From NCBI GenBank assembly GCA_023228865.1, contig JALOAH010000093.1:1-14081 (forward strand): a stretch of DNA of 14,081 nucleotides, given 5' to 3'. Of this stretch, positions 1-6,556 are shown one piece after another. This DNA is from Porticoccaceae bacterium (GTDB taxonomy: Bacteria > Pseudomonadota > Gammaproteobacteria > Pseudomonadales > Porticoccaceae). How positions within the stretch are numbered: the first letter of the stretch is position 1; the number at the start of each line of letters is the position of its first letter. The translations under genes and the position numbers were made by a program. The notes beneath the pieces were generated by a model, which saw only the letters and a program-made list of their open reading frames with translations, was not told the origin of the DNA and did no database searches.

Positions 1-926
1 ATAAAGGATTGCTGCGGCGCCTGGCTGTCGATATGGATGGCCGCCTGCCAGTCGCCGAAATGGCCGTTAAACCTGCGGCCTGCGTGGACACCGGCAAAGC
101 GGATACGGCTGTTGGCGGTTGCCACCTGCCACAGCAGCGCCTGGGTGGCGCTGCCTGTTATCAGGGTCTGCAACACTGCGGCTTTGCCGGTGGGAGCCTG
201 TACTGGGGCAGAAACCAGGCGGGTGGTGGCGGCATAACCGATCAGCAACGCGGCAACCAGCACCGTCATACCGGCAGCGGCCAGATTGCGGCCTGAGGGG
301 CGTTGCCCACTTGGTGGCGCGATGGGCTGTTCGCGGCTTGCCAACCAGGGCAGCATGCGCGCCAGCACGCCGTCGCGCAGGACGAAATGGTGCCCCAGCG
401 CCGCGCCCACATGGAGCACCAGCAGAATCATCAGCGCCAGTACCATGGCGCCGTGTGCGTTGAAGGCCACGGCGGCCACCTGCTGGCGCAACGCCCTGCC
501 CGCTTCGCCGAGGCCAAACAGGTGCGGCACTTCAAACAGCCCAAACCACAGGGTGGGAATATTGAACGGTGCATCCCCCCGCCACTGGGCGGAGACATAG
601 AACCAGCCACTGAGAGGAATGGCGATCATCAGGCCGTAGAACAGCCAGTGGGTTGCCGTTGCCAGGTATCGCTGCCAGGTAGCCATTGTCACCGGCTCTG
701 GCGGGGGATACAGCAGGCGCCAGGCCAGCCGCAACAGGCTTAGCACCAGCACGGCAAGGCCGAGGGATTTATGAAACTGAAAGGCGTTCACCCCCCGTGC
801 CTGGGTGGAAGCTGAGTCGATTGCCCCGCCCATCCACAGGCCGAGGGCAATATTGGCGAGAATGGCGGCGGCGATCAGCCAGTGCAGGGTGATCGCCACC
901 GAGGTATAGCGTTGTGCCAGGGACAT
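1..926 (-). CDS. Cytochrome b561 fused to a YceI domain (3' part missing)
   Basis: The minus frame opens with ATG at 926 and stays open for 308 codons to the window edge. Residues 1-200 are a cytochrome b561 domain, an inner-membrane di-heme b protein that passes electrons to or from quinone. It has four hydrophobic segments and four histidines placed as in E. coli CybB: H15, H52, H158 and H172, the last pair 14 residues apart as in CybB. A fifth hydrophobic segment spans about 214-233. From about residue 262 the sequence (SRIRFAGVHAGRRFNGHFG) matches the start of a YceI lipocalin-like domain, so this is a b561-YceI fusion. The YceI part would be periplasmic; that is inferred from topology. 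The start lies 4 bases after the stop of the yceI-like gene, with no strong ribosome site, which suggests translational coupling. The C-terminus lies outside the window. Confidence 0.9.
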   Translation of the reverse strand, partial: MSLAQRYTSVAITLHWLIAAAILANIALGLWMGGAIDSASTQARGVNAFQFHKSLGLAVLVLSLLRLAWRLLYPPPEPVTMATWQRYLATATHWLFYGLMIAIPLSGWFYVSAQWRGDAPFNIPTLWFGLFEVPHLFGLGEAGRALRQQVAAVAFNAHGAMVLALMILLVLHVGAALGHHFVLRDGVLARMLPWLASREQPIAPPSGQRPSGRNLAAAGMTVLVAALLIGYAATTRLVSAPVQAPTGKAAVLQTLITGSATQALLWQVATANSRIRFAGVHAGRRFNGHFGDWQAAIHIDSQAPQQSF

Positions 927-930
927 GGGT

Positions 931-1716
931 TCAGGTTTCGTCGCTGTCCTGGCTCTGTTCTTCGTCCTGGCTCTGTTCCACTGTCTGCTGCAGTTCACCC
1001 TCGAAGCGCAGCGTAACCACATCGCCGACCAGCGGCGGGTTGAGCAGGTGGGTTATGCCAAAATCGGAGCGGTTGAAGGTGCCGGTCACCGAAAACCCCA
1101 TCAGCCCCACGCCAGAGAACGGATGCGCCTGCTCCGAACCCACCAGGGTAGCTTCCAGTGTCACGGGGTGAGTCTGACCGCGCAGGTTGAGGTCGCCGGT
1201 GATCATCAGGGTGCCGTTGTCACTGGGCGTAACCCCGGTGGAGGTAAAGCGGATGCTGTCGTATTTACCGGCGTTGAGGAAGTTTTCACTCATGGCCAGA
1301 TCCTCTTCCCAGGAGGAGAACGACGAGTCCGGATGGGTGCCCTGATAGTCACCGGCGAAGTCGGTGTCGATGGAGGCCGGATCGATAGACACAGTCACGG
1401 AAGACGCTGCCAGGTCGTTCGGGTTGAGGTCGACCGTCACGTCGTAGTCAGTAAAGCGCATCACATAATTGGAGACCCCAAGGTGGGTGACGCTGAACGC
1501 CAGGCTGGCATGATCGGGATCGAGCTTGTACTGGCCAGCGGGGGCGGCGATATGGATCTGCACGGGCTCAGTTGTCGCCAGTTGTGCCGGGGCTTCCGCT
1601 GGCTGTTCCTCGGCAGCGGGCTGTTCCTCCGCCGCAGGCGCTGACGCAGGTTCAGGGGCTTCGGAGCAGGCCACCAGGGCGAACGCGGCCAGCGCCAGGA
1701 TGATAGGTTTTTTCAT
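931..1716 (-). CDS. YceI-family lipoprotein
   Basis: The product is 261 residues. The start at 1716 is chosen because GGAGG lies just upstream and the protein then begins with a lipoprotein signal, MKKPIILALAAFALVAC, with a lipobox (LVAC) and lipidated C17; an upstream in-frame ATG at 1761 lacks both. Residues 18-58 are a Pro/Ala/Glu-rich linker. The YceI beta-barrel domain spans about 61-243, opening with GQYKLDPDHASLAFSVTHLG. YceI proteins bind amphiphilic, isoprenoid-like ligands such as polyprenyl quinones in their barrel. The tail is acidic and repetitive (EQSQDEEQSQD), encoded by an 18-base direct repeat. Next to a cytochrome b561-YceI fusion, a periplasmic quinone-linked redox or carrier role is plausible, but the true ligand is unknown. 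Confidence 0.92.
   Translation of the reverse strand: MKKPIILALAAFALVACSEAPEPASAPAAEEQPAAEEQPAEAPAQLATTEPVQIHIAAPAGQYKLDPDHASLAFSVTHLGVSNYVMRFTDYDVTVDLNPNDLAASSVTVSIDPASIDTDFAGDYQGTHPDSSFSSWEEDLAMSENFLNAGKYDSIRFTSTGVTPSDNGTLMITGDLNLRGQTHPVTLEATLVGSEQAHPFSGVGLMGFSVTGTFNRSDFGITHLLNPPLVGDVVTLRFEGELQQTVEQSQDEEQSQDSDET
946..978. repeat. 18-base tandem repeat inside yceI
   Basis: The 15-mer GTCCTGGCTCTGTTC occurs at 946-960 and again at 964-978, an exact copy with an 18-base period. It encodes the EQSQD..EQSQD repeat in the acidic C-terminal tail of the YceI lipoprotein. In-frame slippage here could change tail length without a frameshift. Confidence 0.9.
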
Positions 1717-1963
1717 GTTATTTCCTCCAAGGTTGAATTGGTGACACCGATTTAAACACAATGATACCGAGCGTGGGCAGGTCTTGAATTCGTTGATTTC
1801 TTCAATGACTGCAAAAGCAACGAAGTCAGATCAATATTTCAGGCAGAACAGAGCCACGGTTTTGGCTTATCTGACGCCATTTTGATTGGATTTTCAAGGA
1901 AAACCCAGCGCCACCCAGGTTGTCGACATGGCGACCGCAGGCTGATAGCGACGGCTGGGAGGC

Positions 1964-1981
1964 AAAAAGCCGCCCCAGCGG
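1964..1981 (-). terminator. Candidate weak rho-independent terminator
   Basis: Read on the minus strand, CCGC-TGGG-GCGG is followed by CTTTTTG. The stem is only 4 bp, so this is a weak call. It would end transcription coming from the thiolase gene before yceI. Confidence 0.3.
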
Positions 1982-2053
1982 GGGATTTTGCGAAAGTTAC
2001 GAAGAAAGGGATCGTACTGGAATGGCGCTCACTTAGCGCCAAAGTCACGATTT

Positions 2054-2133
2054 CCGTCATTCCCGCGCAGGTGGGAATCCGGTTTTTTCAGGGTATCGAG
2101 ACTCTTGGATTCCCGCCTGCGCGGGAATGACGG
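2054..2133. repeat. Inverted repeat, TTCCCGCGCAGGCGGGAA type
   Basis: The arms are 27 bases each (2054-2080 and 2107-2133) and match at 26 of 27 positions, with a 26-base spacer. Each arm is itself a small palindrome (ATTCCCGCGCAGGTGGGAAT). Repeats of this core are dispersed in many proteobacterial genomes (compare dRS3-like elements in Neisseria). It is probably a small non-autonomous palindromic element; no transposase is encoded. Confidence 0.85.
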
Positions 2134-2154
2134 CTTAAGTCAGTGCCATTCGGC

Positions 2155-2208
2155 TCGTATTGAATATTTGGCAAAGCCAGAGGCGGCTGCTGGAAATACT
2201 CAATACGA
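2155..2208. repeat. Inverted repeat downstream of the thiolase gene
   Basis: TCGTATTGAATATTT (2155-2169) pairs with AAATACTCAATACGA (2194-2208) at 14 of 15 positions around a 24-base GC-richer loop. It begins 13 bases after the thiolase stop codon. No T-tract follows on the minus strand, so it is not a classical terminator. It could be a 3' mRNA structure or the remnant of a mobile palindrome. Confidence 0.7.
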
Positions 2209-2221
2209 AACCTAGCCGTCA

Positions 2222-3406
2222 TCAACAGGCTTCAAACAAGCCCGCCGCTCCCATACCCTTGCCCACGCACATGGAGACAACGCCGTACTTTTTGTTGCGG
2301 CGCTTGAGTTCGCGCAGCACTACGCCGGTCAGACGGGAACCGGTCATGCCGTAGGGGTGGCCGATGGCGATGGCGCCGCCGTTGACGTTGTAGATAGCGT
2401 TGTCGATTTCCAAAGCGTCACGGCAGTAAAGCACCTGTGAGGCAAAGGCTTCGTTCAGTTCCACCAGGTCGATGTCGTTCATGGTCAGGCCATTAAACTT
2501 GAGCAGTTTGGGAATGGCGAACACCGGGCCAATACCCATTTCGTCGGGTTCACAACCGGCAACAGCAAAGCCGCGGAAATAGGCCAGGGGCGTCAGACCC
2601 AATTCGATGGCCTTGGCTTCAGACATCAACAGGGTCATGGAGGCGCCGTCCGACAACTGGGAGGCGTTGCCGGCCGTGACGGTGCCGGTTTCCTCGTTGA
2701 ATACGGGCTTGAGATTGGCCAGAGCCTCAAGGGTGGTGTCGGGGCGGTTGCATTCGTCGCTGGCAACGGTGCCTTCCAAAATTTCCACCTGGCCGGATTT
2801 GCGATCTTCTTTGCGCCATTTGACGGTCATGGGCGCGATTTCATCGGCCACGCGACCGTCGTTTACAGCGGCGGCATAGCGCTGTTGGCTTTGCAGTGCA
2901 TACTGATCCTGCTGTTCACGGCTGATGTTGTAGCGTTTGGCGACGATTTCAGCGGTTTCGCCCATGGGCATCAGGAACTGGGGCAGCTCTTTGACCAAGC
3001 GCGGATTTTCGTCAAACTCTGACTTGCCCCGCTCCAGGCCGGTGACGGATTCCACGCCGCCAGCTATGGCGACATCGCCAGCGCCACTGGCAATGTGCTG
3101 GGCGGCAATGGCAATGGCATTCAGGCCCGAGGAGCAGGCGCGGCTGATGGTGAGGCCAGAGGTGGTCACCGGCAACCGGGACAGCGCCACAGCATAACGG
3201 GCGAGATTGGCAGACTGCTCGCCAGTCTGGCGGGCGGCACCAACCACCACGTCATCCACCAGCGCGGGATCCAGCTTGGGGTTTCTGGCCAGGAGAGCAT
3301 CGATGCAGTGGGCGACCATGTCATCGGCGCGGGTAAGGTTAAAGGTACCGCGGAAGGCCTTGGCCAACCCGGTTCTGATATTGTCGACAATTACGACCTG
3401 GTTCAT
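2222..3406 (-). CDS. Acetyl-CoA acyltransferase (thiolase)
   Basis: The product is 394 residues, the usual thiolase length. It cleaves 3-ketoacyl-CoA with CoA in beta-oxidation, or acts in reverse to condense two acyl-CoAs. All catalytic elements are visible: nucleophile C91 in [12 protein letters not shown], the NEAF motif at 318-321, H350 in [12 protein letters not shown], and C380 in [12 protein letters not shown]. The GHPYGMTG variant replaces the more common GHPLGATG; I believe it occurs in a subset of proteobacterial acyltransferases. The start is ATG at 3406, with GGAG about 10 bases upstream and a clear promoter at 3449-3477. The gene appears monocistronic, and no FadB-like partner is adjacent, so chain-length preference cannot be read from context. 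Confidence 0.93.
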   Translation of the reverse strand: MNQVVIVDNIRTGLAKAFRGTFNLTRADDMVAHCIDALLARNPKLDPALVDDVVVGAARQTGEQSANLARYAVALSRLPVTTSGLTISRACSSGLNAIAIAAQHIASGAGDVAIAGGVESVTGLERGKSEFDENPRLVKELPQFLMPMGETAEIVAKRYNISREQQDQYALQSQQRYAAAVNDGRVADEIAPMTVKWRKEDRKSGQVEILEGTVASDECNRPDTTLEALANLKPVFNEETGTVTAGNASQLSDGASMTLLMSEAKAIELGLTPLAYFRGFAVAGCEPDEMGIGPVFAIPKLLKFNGLTMNDIDLVELNEAFASQVLYCRDALEIDNAIYNVNGGAIAIGHPYGMTGSRLTGVVLRELKRRNKKYGVVSMCVGKGMGAAGLFEAC

Positions 3407-3448
3407 TGCAGATGCGCTCCGGTTTATGGAAGGTTGATAACAAAGCGA

Positions 3449-3477
3449 ATTATAAGCGCTCGAACAGAGCAGGGCAA
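3449..3477 (-). promoter_or_regulatory. Sigma-70 promoter of the thiolase gene
   Basis: On the minus strand, TTGCCC (3472-3477) and a perfect TATAAT (3449-3454) are separated by 17 bases. The predicted transcript start near 3442 gives a leader of about 36 bases before the ATG at 3406. Confidence 0.6.
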
Positions 3478-3595
3478 ATTAACTCTGACCCTCGGCAGCA
3501 AATCAGGCTAATCTGGGGCAGGAACGGGCAAATTTAAAGATACAATATTGCTTGCGTGGCAGTAGACTTGGAGTGTTAGGCAACGGACAAATATT

Positions 3596-4123
3596 ATGGC
3601 GATTCGACAGATTTTGCGCATGGGTGACCCGCGCCTTCTGCAGGTATCAAGGTCGGTGACGGAGTTCAACACGGCGGAGCTGGATGGGCTGATTGCCGAT
3701 ATGCTGGAAACCATGGTTGCCAATAACGGCGCTGGTCTTGCGGCGCCGCAGATCGGTGTGTTGAAACGGGTGGTGATTTTTGGCATTGATAAAAATCCCC
3801 GCTATCCCCAGGCGGAGCCTGTGCCGCAAACCCTGTTGATCAATCCGGTGATTCACCTGTTGAGCAACGAGCAGGAAGCTGGTTGGGAGGGATGTTTGAG
3901 CGTGCCGGGAATGCGCGGGCTGGTGTCCCGTTACAACCATATTCGCTATAGCGGTTTTGATGCCGCGGGTAACCCCATAGAGGTTGAGGCCAGGGGATTT
4001 CATGCTCGAGTGGTGCAGCACGAGTGCGATCATCTCGACGGTATTCTCTACCCCCAGAAACTGGACGACCCCAGACAGTTTGGCTTTATTGAAGAGCTTA
4101 CCGCCGCCGGTTATCTGGATTAA
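3596..4123 (+). CDS. def: Peptide deformylase
   Basis: The product is 175 residues, cytoplasmic, and removes the N-formyl group from nascent proteins using a metal ion (Fe2+ or Zn2+). All three family motifs are intact: [10 protein letters not shown] (45-54), EGCLSVPG with metal ligand C100 (98-105), and QHECDHLDG (141-149) with ligands H142 and H146 and catalytic E143. The gene is not followed by fmt, the usual partner of the housekeeping copy, so it may be a second deformylase; the rest of the genome would decide. It diverges from the thiolase gene across 189 bases. A TACAAT -10-like box at 3541 lacks a good -35, and the ribosome site is weak. Confidence 0.95.
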   Translation: MAIRQILRMGDPRLLQVSRSVTEFNTAELDGLIADMLETMVANNGAGLAAPQIGVLKRVVIFGIDKNPRYPQAEPVPQTLLINPVIHLLSNEQEAGWEGCLSVPGMRGLVSRYNHIRYSGFDAAGNPIEVEARGFHARVVQHECDHLDGILYPQKLDDPRQFGFIEELTAAGYLD

Positions 4124-4147
4124 GTCCGAGGGTGGCAGCAGTTTTTT

Positions 4148-4225
4148 GCTGGAACCAGCTTTGCTGGCGATAACAAATCGAGATTGTTTGTGCTTCAAAA
4201 ATCGCCTGCGGGGCAGGCTTCTACG
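4148..4225. repeat. REPIN-like pair of inverted REP hairpins
   Basis: The left unit, GCTGGAACCAGCTTTGCTGGCGAT (4148-4171 with a CCAGC/GCTGG stem), and the right unit, which reads on the minus strand as CGTAGAAGCC...GGCGAT (4201-4225 with a 6-bp GCCTGC/GCAGGC stem), face each other across 29 bases. Both resemble the Pseudomonas REP consensus GTGGGAG..GGC..CGAT, and the paired arrangement is that of a REPIN. Such elements are thought to be moved by a RAYT (TnpA-REP) transposase encoded elsewhere. Confidence 0.65.
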
Positions 4226-4371
4226 TGATAAGGCTGACAAGTACTGGTATCGGTGCCTGGCGCGACGGCCTTCTCTTTACTGCCCATTTTAAAAATCACG
4301 CAAAACGGATTTACCTGTTCTACCCTATAACAACAATCACCCCTATTCAGCCGCCATTGAGGATAACCATC

Positions 4372-5220
4372 ATGCAAAAAGCCACAACCTGCAACCCAGG
4401 CAAATATTTAAGCGCTGCAGGATCGGCAATGGTTGCGGGCTTGTTAGGCGCAGTATTGCTATCAGTCAGCCCGGCGGCGATCAGTGGCAATGGCCTGCCG
4501 GGAAATTACCAACAGGTTGTCGATCTAACCCACAGCTACGATGAAAATACCATTTATTGGCCGACAGCGAGCGGCTTCAAGCTGCATATTGATTTTCACG
4601 GCTATACAGACAAGGGCTATTACTACGAAGCCAACAGTTTCAGCACCGCCGAGCATGGCGGCACCCATCTGGATGCCCCTGTGCATTTTGCCGAGGGGCA
4701 ACGGGCGGTGGCGGAAATTCCCCTGACCAATCTGATGGCGGTTGCGGCGGTCATCGATGTCAGTGAACAGTGCCGGAGTAATCGGGATTATCAGGTCACC
4801 ATTGCCGATATTCAGGCCTGGGAAAAACGCCACGGCCAGTTGGCGGATGGCGCTATTCTGTTGTTGAAAACCGGGTTTGCGCAGTACTGGCCAGACCGCG
4901 AGCGCTATATGGGCACTGCCGAGCGCGGCGAGGAAGCGGTGGCCAAGTTGCATTTTCCCGGCTTGCATCCCCAGGCGGCACAGTGGCTGGCCACAGAGCG
5001 GCGTATCGCCGCTGTCGGCCTCGACACCCCCAGTATTGATTACGGTCAGTCGACCCTGTTTGAGTCTCACCAATATCTCTTTAAAGCCAACATTCCGGTT
5101 TTTGAGAATGTCGCCAATCTCGATGCCCTGCCCCCCAACGGTGCCTACGTTATTGCGCTGCCGATGAAAATCAAGGCGGGTTCAGGGGCGCCACTGCGAA
5201 TTATTGCGCTGCTGCCCTGA
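4372..5220 (+). CDS. Exported cyclase-family / kynurenine formamidase-like metal hydrolase
   Basis: The product is 282 residues. The start at 4372 is chosen because GAGG lies at 4359-4362 and the protein then begins with an export signal: a hydrophobic stretch at about 15-37 ending near SPAAISG. The frame is also open upstream to 4225, but that part overlaps the REP repeat. The mature part is a cyclase-family domain (KynB, isatin hydrolase) with the signature HGGTHLDAPVHF at 95-106; H95, H99 and D101 are the expected metal ligands. A second conserved block, GLDTPSIDYG, lies further on, and the C-terminal ALPMKIKAGSGAPLR is typical of the family. The family hydrolyses amide or lactam bonds such as N-formylkynurenine or isatin. 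Export to the periplasm is unusual for KynB itself, so the substrate is probably different. The gene ends 41 bases from the convergent methyltransferase gene. Confidence 0.88.
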   Translation: MQKATTCNPGKYLSAAGSAMVAGLLGAVLLSVSPAAISGNGLPGNYQQVVDLTHSYDENTIYWPTASGFKLHIDFHGYTDKGYYYEANSFSTAEHGGTHLDAPVHFAEGQRAVAEIPLTNLMAVAAVIDVSEQCRSNRDYQVTIADIQAWEKRHGQLADGAILLLKTGFAQYWPDRERYMGTAERGEEAVAKLHFPGLHPQAAQWLATERRIAAVGLDTPSIDYGQSTLFESHQYLFKANIPVFENVANLDALPPNGAYVIALPMKIKAGSGAPLRIIALLP

Positions 5221-5261
5221 GAATCTGCCCGAGCAATTGTCGCTCCAAAAACTGCTGGCTA

Positions 5262-5996
5262 TCACAGCTTGACCGCGCCATAGGCGTCGATAACAGGCTG
5301 TATTTGCAAGGCATGATTGCGCTGGATACGGCGGTAGTGATTTAGGGTTTTGTCCAGATACGCTGCTGCTATGCGGCGTTGCTCCTCACTGGTGGTGTTC
5401 CATAGTTGGCTGCCCACAGGATGAATTTTCTGGCAGGGCGGTTCTGCAGGCTGGCCTGATGACACCAGCAGGATTTCATAAAAGCGCTGGTTTTCCTTGA
5501 GTAGGGTTTCGGTTTTCAAGCTGAAATTGAGAGCAATCAATTGCTGGCGCAGGGCGAATTGATGGTGAACGGGGCAGAGTAAAAAGTCGATGTCGGCGCT
5601 GGGGTGCTTTGTAAAAATAAGATTAACCAGTTCCGCCATGCGTTCACCGCCAATACCGGCGAGAATGATCAGATGTTTGCCCCTGAAGCTATCCAAGGGA
5701 AGCAATGCCGCATCGAGACAATGCACATACCACTGGCAATAGGTGGCCGATGTCGCCACCAGCGGGTAAAAGCGGTGCAGCCTGGTTTTGAGCTGTTGCA
5801 TTATGTCTGCGACAATATCGACAAAATGAATACTGGGTGCGGCCTGTCGCGCCAGCAACGCCGCACCCAGAAGGCCGTGATCGCAACAGCAGTCCCAGAT
5901 GTGGTCATACCCGGAGGCTACCATCGCTTCAATCTTTGTCAGCCTTTTGCCAAGCTTCAAGATAGGTGAATCTCTAGGGTATTGGCGCCCGGCCAC
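5262..5996 (-). CDS. TrmK-type tRNA (adenine-22-N1)-methyltransferase
   Basis: The product is up to 244 residues and resembles the COG2384/TrmK family, which methylates N1 of A22 in tRNA using S-adenosylmethionine. Seen: the family N-terminal pattern LGKRLTKIEAMV (about 15-26), a Rossmann motif I (IWDCCCDHGLLG, 33-44), ILAGIGGERMAELV (111-124), and an NQRFYEILLV-like C-terminal strand. The triple cysteine in motif I is odd; the family usually has D-I-G-S-D-H there. The start is uncertain: GTG at 5996 has no clear ribosome site, and TTG at 5960 is an alternative that still keeps the conserved N-terminus. It lies 29 bases after the kinase-partner gene and could be co-transcribed with the cassette, though its housekeeping role looks unrelated. 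Confidence 0.75.
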   Translation of the reverse strand: MAGRQYPRDSPILKLGKRLTKIEAMVASGYDHIWDCCCDHGLLGAALLARQAAPSIHFVDIVADIMQQLKTRLHRFYPLVATSATYCQWYVHCLDAALLPLDSFRGKHLIILAGIGGERMAELVNLIFTKHPSADIDFLLCPVHHQFALRQQLIALNFSLKTETLLKENQRFYEILLVSSGQPAEPPCQKIHPVGSQLWNTTSEEQRRIAAAYLDKTLNHYRRIQRNHALQIQPVIDAYGAVKL

Positions 5997-6025
5997 CGCA
6001 GAAAGAGGGACGCTTTGGCAAGATT

Positions 6026-6556
6026 TCAGTTGCCTGACCGCGACAGCACGTCATCAATAGAGGGCAGTTTATCGGCCTCGGTATCGAGTCCCAGCGGTGC
6101 GCACCAGGCGCGCTGAGCCGGTAAAAATGCCTGTTGCTGGCGACACACAAAAGCGTCCAGTTCAGCCTCATAGGGTTTGCCGTTTGCCATTTTGACACTG
6201 TCGTTGATCAGTTCGCGCAATTTGCGGGCAACGAGGAGGTAGTCTTCGATTTCCGCCTCGGGGCGGACAAGCTCTTGGCTGCCGAGACTTTCCGTGGTTT
6301 TCATCTGGGTTGCCAATTCAGGCTGGTCGGCGGCGATAAGATTGCGCACAGCCGCCGAGCAGTCCATAAAATGTTGCAGTTCAAGTCTGTGGTAACCCCG
6401 CGCATAGGGCAGCCGCTGGCGCAGAAAGCTGAGGGTGGCCAGAGCCAGATTGAACTGCTCAAGCACATGGTTTTCGGCGCCGCTCAAGGCCGGAGCGACA
6501 ACGTCCTGAAGTGCGCGTAAGGAAACCTCAAGCTGAGTATCAAATGTCTGGATCAC
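6026..6556 (-). CDS. Helical accessory protein coupled to the APH-type kinase
   Basis: The product is 176 residues, all alpha by appearance, with no signal peptide or membrane segment. The start is GTG at 6556: a strong AAGGAGG (6564-6570) lies 7 bases upstream, and the GTGA overlaps the kinase stop by 4 bases. An ATG at 6583 lacks this. I do not recognise a characterised family. The pattern LRALQDVVAPALSGAENHV resembles the N-terminus of small helical proteins (DUF6285/LvaB-like) encoded next to APH-type kinases. In Pseudomonas putida, LvaB is needed by the kinase LvaA for phosphorylation of 4-hydroxyvaleryl-CoA. By position this protein is likely the kinase's partner, but it is longer than LvaB and the homology is not proven. 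Confidence 0.7.
   Translation of the reverse strand: MIQTFDTQLEVSLRALQDVVAPALSGAENHVLEQFNLALATLSFLRQRLPYARGYHRLELQHFMDCSAAVRNLIAADQPELATQMKTTESLGSQELVRPEAEIEDYLLVARKLRELINDSVKMANGKPYEAELDAFVCRQQQAFLPAQRAWCAPLGLDTEADKLPSIDDVLSRSGN

Larger units (their letters stand above)
1717..2221. other. Gene-free region rich in inverted repeats
   Basis: About 500 bases separate yceI from the thiolase gene. No frame in it has both a convincing start and a recognisable protein; a 73-codon minus frame at 1839-2060 has low-complexity, non-family-like content. It holds a terminator-like hairpin (about 1964-1981), a small hairpin TGGCGCT-cactt-AGCGCCA (2023-2041), a long inverted repeat (2054-2133) and another (2155-2208). 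The clustering suggests nested insertion of small palindromic elements. Confidence 0.7.

Noticed and set aside
925..1644. Long open plus-strand frame opposite the YceI gene
   Set aside because: It is the GC-biased shadow of a clear lipoprotein gene and has no family-like motifs or ribosome site.
1961..1990. Possible integron attC-like or riboswitch-like fold
   Set aside because: No conserved core sites (GTTRRRY type) and no integrase; a weak terminator explains the hairpin more simply.
1839..2060. 73-codon minus-strand frame between yceI and the thiolase
   Set aside because: It spans hairpin repeats, has no good ribosome site and the product resembles no family; it is more likely translated repeat DNA.
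2054..2133. Possible CRISPR-like repeat pair
   Set aside because: There are only two units, in inverted not direct orientation, with no further copies and no cas gene.
2222..3406. Thiolase as part of the receptor-kinase cassette
   Set aside because: It has its own promoter and is separated from the cassette by two plus-strand genes; a functional link is possible but an operon link is not.
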